64,000 bases of DNA from Alloacidobacterium sp035547425. Lineage in GTDB: Bacteria > Acidobacteriota > Terriglobia > Terriglobales > Acidobacteriaceae. Shown here in pieces: positions 39,102 through 46,546 of this stretch. The DNA lies in NCBI GenBank assembly GCA_035547425.1, contig DASZUU010000051.1:182223-246222 (forward strand), in the 5' to 3' direction. How positions within the stretch are numbered: the first letter of the stretch is position 1; each line of letters starts with the position of its first letter. Below the pieces are notes generated by a model, which did no database searches, was not told the origin of the DNA, and was given only the letters and a program-made list of their open reading frames with translations. The position numbers and the translations under genes were made by a program.

Positions 39102-39128
39102 GTAACCTTTTCTCCGTCCCATGTTCTC
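39102..39128 (+). promoter_or_regulatory. Possible ECF-type promoter of the bufferin operon
   Basis: GTAACC at 39102-39107 equals the -35 element reported for Caulobacter SigF, which controls a bufferin operon. Sixteen bases later lies TTCTC, which does not match the known -10 (CGAA). The site is about 80 nt upstream of the precursor gene. The -35 match is seen; regulation by the operon's own ECF factor is inference. Confidence 0.35.
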
Positions 39129-39204
39129 ATGGACAGAAGCAAGCCTCCCACCTGCAACTATTTGCACGGTCTTAGGCTTGCAAATCACGGAGGAATGACA
39201 ACGT

Positions 39205-39501
39205 ATGAAACATTCAATGAAGACCTTGATGGTTGCCGCGGCAGTGTCCGGAATGCTGGGCGGTGCAGCAACGATGCAGGCAGCAGCCTCGACAACCAGC
39301 GCCACATCCGTGGTAAAGGTGGGCAAAGCGTCGTTTGCCAAGAGCGCAATGGATCAGGACACCAGCAAGCATTCCTGTAAAGGCAAGAATGATTGCAAGG
39401 GTCAAGGTGGTTGCAAGAGTGGCGACAACGGATGCAAGGGCAAGAACAGCTGCAAGGGCAAAGGCGGCTGCGCTACCGACGGCTCCAAGATGCCCAAGTA
39501 G
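39205..39501 (+). CDS. bufA: Bufferin-type metallophore precursor (BufA2-like RiPP precursor)
   Basis: The 98-aa product has an N-terminal Sec signal peptide (KTLMVAAAVSGMLGGAATMQAAA), a short linker, and a cysteine-rich C-terminus. Six cysteines (58, 64, 70, 77, 83, 89) form two modules, CKGKNDCKGQGGC and CKGKNSCKGKGGC, joined by KSGDNG. This CKG repeat type is found next to DUF692 enzymes and corresponds to precursors called bufferins, in which cysteines are turned into 5-thiooxazoles that bind copper. The DUF692 and DUF2063 genes follow directly. An ECF sigma operon context supports induction by metal stress. Which cysteines are modified is not visible. Confidence 0.85.
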   Translation: MKHSMKTLMVAAAVSGMLGGAATMQAAASTTSATSVVKVGKASFAKSAMDQDTSKHSCKGKNDCKGQGGCKSGDNGCKGKNSCKGKGGCATDGSKMPK

Positions 39502-39564
39502 TTTCATCATCAGGGCCATGCTCATGTTCAGCATGGCCCTTTCTCCTTTCTTACGGAGCCTGCT

Positions 39565-40437
39565 GTGCCTGCAAATCGCTTTAACAATTTCACGGAATAT
39601 GGCGTCGGCATCGGCCTGCGCATCCCGCACTATCGGCATATTCTCAGCAAGAAACCGGTTGTCGATTGGTTCGAGATTATTTCAGAGAATTACATGGTCG
39701 ATGGTGGGCGCCCTCTTGAGGTTCTCGATCAGATTCTTGAGCAATACCACGTCGTCCAGCACGGCGTGTCCATGTACTTCGGCTCCGCCAGCGATCCTGA
39801 CCCAGAACATCTCAGAAAGCTTAAGCGCCTCGTGAAGCGAACCAAAACTCCATGGCTCAGCGATCATCTTTGCTGGGGATCCGTAGACGGACGTTATACC
39901 CATGACCTTTTACCCATGCCATATACCTGGGAAGCCGTCAAGGTTACAGCCGAGCGTATCCGCCATGTGCAGGATTTCCTCGAAATTCCTGTTGTCGTCG
40001 AAAACGTCTCCAGTTATGCCGAATATCACGTCTCTGAAATGACGGAATGGGAGTTCCTCAACGAAGTCGTCGAGCGCGCCGACTGCGGCATACTCCTTGA
40101 CGTGAACAATATCTATGTTTCGTCGCAGAACCACAGCTTCGATCCATTTGTTTACGTCAATGCCGTTCCCGCCGAGCGCATCGCGCAAATCCACATTGCT
40201 GGGCATTCAAAATTTGAGAAGTACATCCTCGATACGCACGATCATCCTGTACTCGAGCCGGTCTGGCAGCTCTATGCGCGCACCATCGAACGCGCCGGCC
40301 CGACGGCAACCCTGCTCGAATGGGACGATAACATACCCTCATTTGAAGAAGTCCATGCCGAAGCGCTGAAGGCAACCAAGTTCCTCCAGTCCGCGGCAAA
40401 GCCCGCAGTCACAGAATTAGCGGAGGCTGCACGATGA
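39565..40437 (+). CDS. bufB: DUF692 / MNIO multinuclear iron oxidative enzyme
   Basis: The 290-aa TIM-barrel enzyme belongs to the MNIO family (MbnB, TglH, BufB), which oxidises precursor cysteines with a mixed-valent iron cluster. Candidate ligands are visible in conserved motifs: H66 (VVQHGVSMYFGS), D100 (WLSDHLCWG), E146 (VVENVSSY), D179 (LLDVNNIYV), H210 (AQIHIAGH), D223/H225 (DTHDHP) and E252 (LLEWDDNIP). It starts with GTG after an ACGGAG site, 63 nt behind the precursor gene, and overlaps bufC by 4 nt. The substrate is very probably the upstream precursor. Confidence 0.92.
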   Translation: MPANRFNNFTEYGVGIGLRIPHYRHILSKKPVVDWFEIISENYMVDGGRPLEVLDQILEQYHVVQHGVSMYFGSASDPDPEHLRKLKRLVKRTKTPWLSDHLCWGSVDGRYTHDLLPMPYTWEAVKVTAERIRHVQDFLEIPVVVENVSSYAEYHVSEMTEWEFLNEVVERADCGILLDVNNIYVSSQNHSFDPFVYVNAVPAERIAQIHIAGHSKFEKYILDTHDHPVLEPVWQLYARTIERAGPTATLLEWDDNIPSFEEVHAEALKATKFLQSAAKPAVTELAEAAR

Positions 40438-41309
40438 GTCAGCTTCTCGAAATTCAACGTCGCGTTGCCGCTGCGATCATGCAGCCGCTCACGCGGGATG
40501 AAGCCATGCCGCGTCGCCGGCGCGATGGCGTCTCTAATCAAACCGAAGCTGATGCCCTCATCAAACCCAATGATCGCCTCACGTCGTTTGAGCGCCTTGA
40601 AATCTATAATCGCCAATATTGGTTTCGCCTGTATTCCTGTTTCGAGGAAGACTTCCCAGGTCTTATGGCCATCGTTGGACGCAGGAAATTCGACGCGCTC
40701 ATGCGCGCTTATCTCACCGATTTCCCTTCCACATCCTTCACCCTGCGCAATCTCGGCTCTCATCTCGAAGAATGGCTCAATGCACATGCTGAGTATATTG
40801 AGCCACACAATGACCTTGCGCTCGATATGGTTCGGATTGAGTGGGCGCACATTGAGGCCTTCGACTCCGCTACTGAGACAGTGATCGATGCTGACGATCT
40901 TGCCGAAATCCACGATGGCTCGCAACTTCGCCTGCAACCATACCTGCGCCTGCTCGAACTACGCTATCCGGTAGACGATCTGCTCATCGATGTTCGCAGC
41001 GAAAGCGGCAGTAGTGATTCCAGCAGCAACAATGCCAACGCCGCCCGCAAGCGCAAAACTGTGCGCAAGGTAGCCGCGCTCACGCCGGAAGAAATCTATC
41101 TCGCCGTTCATCGCCATCAGAATTCTGTATATTACAAGCGTCTCTGCCGCGAAGAATACCACCTTCTCGCCGCCCTCATCGCAGGGGAGACGCTATCGAA
41201 TGCGATTGGCACCGCGCTTGAAGGCAGCACAATGCCGGAAGAGCAACACGCTCCTTTTCTGCAGAATGCATTTCAAACGTGGGCATCCCTGGGCTGGTTT
41301 ATCCGATAA
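40434..41309 (+). CDS. bufC: DUF2063 family partner of the MNIO enzyme
   Basis: The 291-aa protein begins LLEIQRRVAAAIMQPL and contains the DUF2063 N-terminal domain (FERLEIYNRQYWFRLYSCFEEDFPGLMAIVGRRKFDALMRAYL, residues 43-101). It ends in a winged-helix-like domain. MbnC/BufC-type proteins hold the precursor leader and form the working complex with the DUF692 enzyme. The 4-nt overlap with bufB fits equal production. A low-complexity serine/asparagine stretch (residues 186-197) marks a linker before the C-terminal domain. Confidence 0.9.
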   Translation: MSQLLEIQRRVAAAIMQPLTRDEAMPRRRRDGVSNQTEADALIKPNDRLTSFERLEIYNRQYWFRLYSCFEEDFPGLMAIVGRRKFDALMRAYLTDFPSTSFTLRNLGSHLEEWLNAHAEYIEPHNDLALDMVRIEWAHIEAFDSATETVIDADDLAEIHDGSQLRLQPYLRLLELRYPVDDLLIDVRSESGSSDSSSNNANAARKRKTVRKVAALTPEEIYLAVHRHQNSVYYKRLCREEYHLLAALIAGETLSNAIGTALEGSTMPEEQHAPFLQNAFQTWASLGWFIR

Positions 41310-41327
41310 TGAAAGGTAAGCATCGTC

Positions 41328-41822
41328 ATGAGCACGCAATCTGCAGCCGTTAGGCCATCTGTCGCCGCTCGTCTTAGTGGTCTTTACTGCCGCTTCAAAC
41401 ATTATGCTGCTCGTCTTGAATCGCCTTTTCTTCTACTGGTGCGCCTCTATTGGGGCTGGCAGTTTGCGCAGACCGGGTGGGGCAAGCTGCACAATCTTTC
41501 GCATGTCCGCGACTTCTTTACCAGCCTCAATATCCCGGCGCCGGGCCTGATGGCTCCAGCCATTGCCTCGCTGGAATTCTTCGGAGGCATTCTGCTTATC
41601 GTGGGGCTTGCTACTCGCCTCACCGGCCTTCTACTCGCCTGCAACATGTTCGTTGCCTATCTCACTGCAGACCGCGAAGCATTAAGCTCCGTATTCAGCA
41701 ATCCCGGCAAGTTCTACATCGCCGATCCTTTCACCTTCCTCTTTGCTTCCCTCATCGTGTTTGTCTTCGGGGCAGGCTTCTTTTCTCTCGACTACTACTT
41801 CACTCACCGACGCAGGGTTTAG
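41328..41822 (+). CDS. DoxX family membrane protein
   Basis: The 164-aa protein has four membrane helices and DoxX motifs: LLLVRLYWGWQFAQTGWGKL, FTSLNIPAPGLMAPAIASLEFFGGILLIVGLATRLTGLLLACNMFVAYLT. DoxX proteins are often the fourth gene of bufferin operons, where they may serve a redox role at the membrane. It lies 18 nt after bufC and 3 nt before the ECF gene, so it belongs to the same transcript. Its exact function is unknown. Confidence 0.9.
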   Translation: MSTQSAAVRPSVAARLSGLYCRFKHYAARLESPFLLLVRLYWGWQFAQTGWGKLHNLSHVRDFFTSLNIPAPGLMAPAIASLEFFGGILLIVGLATRLTGLLLACNMFVAYLTADREALSSVFSNPGKFYIADPFTFLFASLIVFVFGAGFFSLDYYFTHRRRV

Positions 41823-41825
41823 CTC

Positions 41826-42479
41826 ATGACCGCGCCTCACCCCACAGCAGAATTGCAGCAGGAGCGCGAAGCCGCGCTTATCGCCGCAGTCCTGTCCGGT
41901 GAGCGCGAAAAATTTCACGAACTCATCCGCCCTTATGAGCGGCAGGTCTATCTCACCGCGCTGTCGCTCGTAAAAAATGAGGCAGAGGCCGAAGACATTG
42001 CGCAGGAAGCCTTTGTCCGCGCCTACCGTAAATTAGGCAGCTTCCGCGGCGATGCGAAGTTCAGCACCTGGCTCATCGCTATCACGCTCAACGAGGGACG
42101 CTCACGTCTTCGCAAGGAAAACCGCGCTACCATCGAGTCACTTGACGGCAATGAGAGTGACGGCACGCTTACCCCGGCGCAGCTCACCGATTGGCACGAA
42201 CTGCCATCCGAAGTATTGGAGCGGGAAGAAATACGGCTGCTCATGCAGCGCGCCGTAGCAGAATTGCCGGCTACTTTCCGCGAAGTTGTTATGCTGCGCG
42301 ATATGGAAGAATTGAGCATCCATGAGACTGCCGAAGCTCTCGGCATTTCCATCTCGCTGGTAAAGGTTCGCCTGCATCGCGCCCGTCTTTTGTTACAGAA
42401 GATGTTAGCGCCGCGCTTGAAAACAGCCTGGAAGCCAGAGAAAAAGAGCGGAACAAAAAGGAGGTTGTCATGGTTCTGA
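41826..42479 (+). CDS. ECF-family RNA polymerase sigma factor
   Basis: The 217-aa ECF factor has region 2 at residues 28-98 (PYERQVYLTALSLVKNEAEAEDIAQEAFVRAYRKLGSF, then FSTWLIAITLNEGRSRLRKE) and region 4 at about 142-192 (LPATFREVVMLRDMEELSIHETAEALGISISLVKVRLHRARLLL). A 30-residue acidic linker separates them. It is the fifth gene of the bufferin operon, and its stop overlaps the anti-sigma start by 10 nt. By analogy with Caulobacter SigF it probably activates this operon when metal load is sensed. Confidence 0.93.
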   Translation: MTAPHPTAELQQEREAALIAAVLSGEREKFHELIRPYERQVYLTALSLVKNEAEAEDIAQEAFVRAYRKLGSFRGDAKFSTWLIAITLNEGRSRLRKENRATIESLDGNESDGTLTPAQLTDWHELPSEVLEREEIRLLMQRAVAELPATFREVVMLRDMEELSIHETAEALGISISLVKVRLHRARLLLQKMLAPRLKTAWKPEKKSGTKRRLSWF

Positions 42480-42724
42480 ATTGCAAGCATGTATGGAACC
42501 ACATCTCCGATTACATTGAGGGCACGCTCGATCCGGCGGTACGCGCTGATGTGGAACGGCATCTGGCTCACTGTGAAATCTGCTCGGCTGTACTGGACTC
42601 CACGCGCAATATCATCATCCTTATGGCGGATGATCGCGTCTTTGAACTGCCCATCGATTTCAGCAAGCGTCTACACGCGCGGCTCGATGCAGTGCTGGCC
42701 AGCGATGTGCCGGACCGCACTTGA
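42470..42724 (+). CDS. Zinc-finger (zf-HC2) anti-sigma factor
   Basis: The 84-aa soluble protein has the ZAS zinc-binding pattern: C5, then H31-x3-C35-x2-C38 (HLAHCEIC). No membrane helix is present. ZAS proteins bind their sigma factor and release it when the cysteines are oxidised or bind another metal. That makes this a plausible copper or redox sensor for the operon. It overlaps the sigma gene by 10 nt. Confidence 0.88.
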   Translation: MVLNCKHVWNHISDYIEGTLDPAVRADVERHLAHCEICSAVLDSTRNIIILMADDRVFELPIDFSKRLHARLDAVLASDVPDRT

Positions 42725-42735
42725 AAACACGGGCA

Positions 42736-43203
42736 TCAGAAAGGATGCGCGTAATGAATCATCGTATGCGTCCAGGTTTCGGCCACCAGCAGGATCAGGG
42801 TAAGCACGGCAAGCGCGATCTGCAGTCGCTCTGACCGCTTCCGCTTTGCAGTGAGTGGCTGCACTCTCCATTGTGACGAGGGGCGGCGGCGCAAGGTGCG
42901 GGCGCGCCACAGCGCATACATGTTCAGCACAGTAGACGCCAGGGCAAAAAGCATCATGGGAATCCGGATAGCGTCACGATGATAACCTGTTGCCGGAGCG
43001 TCTGTTCCCGCAACAATTGCCAGGGACGTGAGCCCAATCAAAACGCGAATGCTGCTGGTCGCCACGACGAAAGTGCAAGCACTTTGCAATAATGCAAAGG
43101 CAAGGCTTGACCAGGCGAGCCAGCGCGAACCATTTTCAGACGATGGCTGCTCCAGCAAAGATGAATTAGAAGATTCGCTCATCGTGAAATTACGATCACT
43201 CAA
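42736..43203 (-). CDS. Uncharacterised four-helix membrane protein
   Basis: The 155-aa protein has four hydrophobic segments (about residues 29-49, 51-68, 80-99 and 127-146). A polar serine-rich N-terminus precedes them, and the basic loop RARTLRRRPSSQW follows the third helix. An in-frame ATG at 43182 (MSESSNSS) is an alternative start. It is convergent with the bufferin operon, ending 11 nt from the anti-sigma stop. I recognise no family, and a link to metal stress is unsupported. Confidence 0.7.
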   Translation of the reverse strand: MSDRNFTMSESSNSSLLEQPSSENGSRWLAWSSLAFALLQSACTFVVATSSIRVLIGLTSLAIVAGTDAPATGYHRDAIRIPMMLFALASTVLNMYALWRARTLRRRPSSQWRVQPLTAKRKRSERLQIALAVLTLILLVAETWTHTMIHYAHPF

Positions 43204-43330
43204 TGTACTGAGAATATAGCAATCGCCTGATAAACAATGGGAATTTGGTTACAACAGGTCCTGCTTGCACGATATTCATTTGTTCATAATTAAAATGCGG
43301 TGTATGCTTCGTATCGTTTGAGGAGGAGAT

Positions 43331-43855
43331 TTGCGAAAACTTAAATATGTTCTTTTTGCAGCAATCTTCGTTGCGTTGAGCGGCACCCACCTTTCAGCGC
43401 AGAGCGGCACAACCTATCGCGATGGTCCGAGATTAACTTGTGCCTCCGATGACGGAAACCGTCATTACTGTGCGGCTAACACTCAGTACGGTGTGCGCAT
43501 GGTGAACCAGAGGAGCGACTCACCCTGTCGTCAGGGCTACAGCTGGGGCTACGATCGCCGCGGCATATGGGTCGATCATGGCTGCCGCGCGGACTTCATT
43601 ACCAGGGTTGTCTTTGGGGGCGGACCGGGACCCGGCCCCGGCTATGGCCCCGGCGGTCCTCCACCCCAAGGCGGAATCATTACCTGCTCATCGGACGATG
43701 GCCGTCGTAACTATTGCCCGGCGCCTGGCAGACGCGGCGTGCGACTCGTACGGCAGCGAAGCGATGCTGCGTGCCGCCAGGGATACAGCTGGGGCTACGA
43801 TCGTCGCGGTATCTGGGTCGATCACGGCTGCCGCGCCGACTTTGCCATTCGGTAA
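43331..43855 (+). CDS. Secreted protein with two DUF3011 repeats
   Basis: The 174-aa protein starts with TTG after a GAGGAGGAG site. A signal peptide (residues 1-23) is followed by two nearly identical DUF3011 repeats, residues 32-91 and 117-172. Each contains C-SDDGxRxYC, the QRSDxxCRQGYSWGYDRRGIWVDHGCRADF block and four cysteines. A proline/glycine linker (GGGPGPGPGYGPGGPPPQGG) joins them. DUF3011 occurs in secreted proteins of unknown role; the cysteines probably form disulfides. The near identity of the two blocks at the DNA level suggests recent duplication or gene conversion. Confidence 0.9.
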   Translation: MRKLKYVLFAAIFVALSGTHLSAQSGTTYRDGPRLTCASDDGNRHYCAANTQYGVRMVNQRSDSPCRQGYSWGYDRRGIWVDHGCRADFITRVVFGGGPGPGPGYGPGGPPPQGGIITCSSDDGRRNYCPAPGRRGVRLVRQRSDAACRQGYSWGYDRRGIWVDHGCRADFAIR

Positions 43856-43999
43856 TGTGACACAAGGCCTCTGACCACACAGAGGCCTTCCCTTCTCGAC
43901 TGTCGACCAATCTCCGCGTGCGATCCTTTCGGCCAGTTGCCAGATGTCATGGTGAAGTGCGTAAACTGGTAAGTATCGATTCTCCCAGAAGGACCCTGA

Positions 44000-44704
44000 A
44001 TGAAGCTGTTTCGCTGGCTATGGGTGATTGCGACGCTGGCAGTCATGATCCAGGCGTTTCATGTTGCTATGTTCGTCGTTCCTGCCGATGAGGCACAGGG
44101 CGACATCTTCCGCATTTTCTTCTATCACTTTCCCTCGGCGATGATGACGTTTCTGTTCTTCTTCGTCAGCTTCATCGCGTCGATTGTGTATCTTGCCTCG
44201 CGCAATACCAATATGACGCGCGCGCTCAAAGCAGATGCGCTCGCGCTCGCGAATGCAGAGATGGGAGTAGTCTTCTGCACCGTGGTGCTGATTTCGGGGC
44301 CGCTATGGGCGCGCCCTGTCTGGGGCATCTGGTGGACATGGGACGAGAGGCTTACCTCGACCCTGATCCTCTATCTCATTTATGTTGCTTACTTACTGCT
44401 GCGCCGCTTTGCCGAGGGTCCGCAGATGCAAACCTTGGCGGCGATCATGGCCATCTTCGGCTATGTCGATGTGCCGATTGTCTATTTTTCGACGCGCTGG
44501 TGGAGAACGCAGCATCCGGCTCCCGTCTTTGGCGGCGGCCCCAACTCAGGCGTCGATCCCCGCATGCTGCCGGCTGTCTGGTGGAACCTGGCCGCGTGGC
44601 TGGCATGGGGCATTCTGATTGTCAGCTTCCGCTATGCCGTCGCGGTACGGGATCAGCAGAAACAACAACAGGAAGCGCTGCGGGCGCTGGAAGTGGCGGG
44701 ATAG
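44000..44704 (+). CDS. ccmC: Cytochrome c biogenesis protein CcmC
   Basis: The 234-aa membrane protein has six helices and the haem-handling tryptophan-rich motif WGIWWTWDERLTSTLILYLIYVAYLLLR. External histidines are placed as in CcmC (FYHFPSA near residue 48 and a later RTQHPAP). CcmC delivers haem to CcmE. Only a ccmD-like micro-gene follows; other ccm genes are not in the window. It is 142 nt after the DUF3011 gene. Confidence 0.92.
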   Translation: MKLFRWLWVIATLAVMIQAFHVAMFVVPADEAQGDIFRIFFYHFPSAMMTFLFFFVSFIASIVYLASRNTNMTRALKADALALANAEMGVVFCTVVLISGPLWARPVWGIWWTWDERLTSTLILYLIYVAYLLLRRFAEGPQMQTLAAIMAIFGYVDVPIVYFSTRWWRTQHPAPVFGGGPNSGVDPRMLPAVWWNLAAWLAWGILIVSFRYAVAVRDQQKQQQEALRALEVAG

Positions 44705-44709
44705 CGATC

Positions 44710-44823
44710 ATGAATCCAATGTTTCATCGTCATCTGGTGCTGGCATACGTGCTCACCTGGGTTATTCAGCTTAGCTATGTTGCGTATGTTGCGCTGAAGT
44801 GGCGGACTGGACGACGCCCCTAA
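44710..44823 (+). CDS. ccmD: CcmD-like small membrane protein
   Basis: A 37-aa ORF begins 5 nt after ccmC: MNPMFHRHLVLAYVLTW, then IQLSYVAYVALKWRTGRRP. One hydrophobic helix ends in a basic tail (KWRTGRR), which is the CcmD pattern. CcmD helps release holo-CcmE from the CcmC complex. Position and topology carry the assignment, as the sequence is too short for a firm homology call. Confidence 0.7.
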   Translation: MNPMFHRHLVLAYVLTWVIQLSYVAYVALKWRTGRRP

Positions 44824-44825
44824 AC

Positions 44826-44970
44826 GGAGGGGGTACCCCTCCCCCCGCCTCATTTTTGCTTTCCTTTGTTTTCAATAATTTAGAGGGGGATCATCCCCCG
44901 CCATCTCTATGATTTTAATAGGGTTAAGCAGGTTCTAGTGTTTTCAATAACTTAGCGGGGGGTCCCCGTC
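44826..44970. repeat. Cluster of GC-palindrome repeats
   Basis: Three G-run/C-run hairpins lie within 145 bp: GGAGGGGGTACCCCTCC (from 44826), GAGGGGGATCATCCCCC (from 44883) and GCGGGGGGTCCCCG (from 44955). The second and third are preceded by the same TTTTCAATAA-Y-TTAG sequence (44870-44883 and 44941-44954). They look like units of a dispersed intergenic repeat. They follow the ccm genes directly. Confidence 0.65.
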
Positions 44971-44989
44971 TATTTCCATCCCCTGCAAA

Positions 44990-45024
44990 AGAAAATGCCC
45001 GCATCTGCGAGCATTCTTTTGCTT
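44990..45024. terminator. Terminator-like hairpin after the ccm genes
   Basis: AGAAAATGC-C-CGCA pairs with TGCG-A-GCATTCTTTT around a TC turn, flanked by A-rich and T-rich sequence. It would end the ccmCD transcript. Confidence 0.6.
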
Positions 45025-45474
45025 CTATTTTTATTTTACCAATTTCACGGAAACAACATGCCAACATGCAGTTTCTATTTTCGCTTTAGAATCTGCGCCT
45101 TGCAGAGTTTTTAACGATTTGGGGGCTTGATAAGGATTTTGATCCCGAAGTGCTGTCCGAGACAGGCTTATGTCGTGGATCTTAAGCCGACTAAATCGGA
45201 GCGACCGTCCTTGGAAGGTGCGAAACCGCACAACATAATATCGCCGGAACCAAAATCCAGCGCCGCTTGCATGCGACGACGATGCGGAAGCATTGACTCG
45301 GGACGGAGAACTGAATCATCGCCGAAGTATAGTCATGGCCACCAGGGCGGCCAACTTCCGCTATTTCCGATAAGCCGGCATATGGAAAGTGCCGTTTTTG
45401 TTTTTCTTCATAAATAACTGAACAGGTGGAGCGGTTGCGCCGTCTTTGCGTGTGAATGGGAGCGACAAGCCAGC
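45025..45474. other. Intergenic region without a supported gene
   Basis: About 450 bp separate the terminator from the ECF gene. Short open frames exist on both strands (for example 45127-45417 plus and 45031-45231 minus), but their products resemble nothing and have no good ribosome-binding sites. The promoter of the downstream ECF operon must lie here, but no clear consensus was found. Confidence 0.6.
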
Positions 45475-45996
45475 TTGGCGAAGTGGGATGAGGCTGCGTT
45501 TACCGAATGCGTCGAACGCCACTCCCGCTTTGTCTTCCGCGTGGCGTATGCAGTGCTGCGCAATTCCCATGATGCGGAAGACGTGGTGCAGGAGATCTTT
45601 TTGAAGCTTTATCGCAACGGCGCGTGGCGCGATATTCGCGATGAGAGGGCTTATTTTGCGCGAATTACGTGGAGAGCCGCCGTTGACCGCCTGCCGCGAA
45701 AAGCAACCGCCGAGCTGGATGAGATGGAAATCGTCTCCGACTTGCCTAGCCCGGAACAGGCGGCGCTCGATGCCGACTGGCAAGGCAAGGTGCACCGGCT
45801 TATCGATGCCCTGCCGGAGGAGCTTCGCCAGCCGCTTGCGCTTTCGACGATTCAGGAACTGACTTCGGCGGAAATCGCGCAGATCATGGGCATTCCCGAA
45901 GGAACGGTGCGCACACGCATGCTTCGCGCCCGGCAACTTTTGCGCGAGAAACTGACCGCGCTGGAAGGAAAAATCTATGCCTCAAAACGAAGCTGA
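45475..45996 (+). CDS. ECF-family sigma factor
   Basis: The 173-aa protein starts at TTG with a GGGAG about 12 nt upstream. Region 2 lies at residues 8-70 (VERHSRFVFRVAYAVLRNSHDAEDVVQEIFLKLYRNGAWRD) and region 4 at about 110-160 (LPEELRQPLALSTIQELTSAEIAQIMGIPEGTVRTRMLRARQLLRE). It overlaps the next gene by 20 nt, and that gene is probably its membrane-anchored regulator. The target genes are unknown; the secreted protein two genes downstream is a candidate. Confidence 0.92.
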   Translation: MAKWDEAAFTECVERHSRFVFRVAYAVLRNSHDAEDVVQEIFLKLYRNGAWRDIRDERAYFARITWRAAVDRLPRKATAELDEMEIVSDLPSPEQAALDADWQGKVHRLIDALPEELRQPLALSTIQELTSAEIAQIMGIPEGTVRTRMLRARQLLREKLTALEGKIYASKRS

Positions 45997-46531
45997 TTTC
46001 GAGAACAGGCTGGAGCAGGCGCTGGCGGCTTATGCCGATCCGGAAGATGCCGGCTTGCCGCGGCTGCTGACGGCGCGTGTAATGACGGCGGTGGAGGCCG
46101 GGCGTCGGCAGAGGCGGTGGTGGTTTTTTGCCGCAGCTTTACCCATTGCCGCATGCCTGATTATGGTAGTTCTTCTTCAGTTTTCAAAGCGGGTCATACA
46201 TCAGCAAAATGTGACGTCGCCGTTAGCTGTAGCAACGGTTCATTCTGTGCCGTTAGTCAAGACTCCTTCTCAAACCCCTGTTCTTTTCAAAAAAGTCCAT
46301 AAGCGAGGGCCAACCGAGAAGGCGCGTCAAAGTACTCCCAAACTTGCTCGTTTTCCCAGCCCGAGTCCCCTTAGCAAACAGGAACGTTTGCTTCTGGCAT
46401 TTGCCACAACCGTGCCGCCGAAAGAACAGGAAATCATTTTTAATTCGTGGCGGCGAATTGATGAGCCGATACATGTCAGCCAACTCACGATTGCGCCCAT
46501 CGATATTCAGTCCATTTCTTCAGAACAATAA
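45977..46531 (+). CDS. Single-helix membrane protein, probable anti-sigma factor
   Basis: The 184-aa protein has a cytoplasmic N-terminus (residues 1-47), one membrane helix (WWFFAAALPIAACLIMVVLL, residues 48-67) and a proline/lysine-rich outer part. The 20-nt overlap with the ECF gene is typical of sigma/anti-sigma pairs. It has no HxxxCxxC zinc motif, so if it is an anti-sigma it is not of the ZAS class. The outer domain contains FNSWRRIDEPIHVSQLTI and no known fold that I recognise. Confidence 0.7.
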   Translation: MPQNEADFENRLEQALAAYADPEDAGLPRLLTARVMTAVEAGRRQRRWWFFAAALPIAACLIMVVLLQFSKRVIHQQNVTSPLAVATVHSVPLVKTPSQTPVLFKKVHKRGPTEKARQSTPKLARFPSPSPLSKQERLLLAFATTVPPKEQEIIFNSWRRIDEPIHVSQLTIAPIDIQSISSEQ

Positions 46532-46546
46532 ATGTAAGGAGATTCC

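Noticed and set aside
45127..45417. 96-codon plus-strand frame before the second ECF gene
   Set aside because: No ribosome-binding site, no domain, unusual composition; not supported as a gene.
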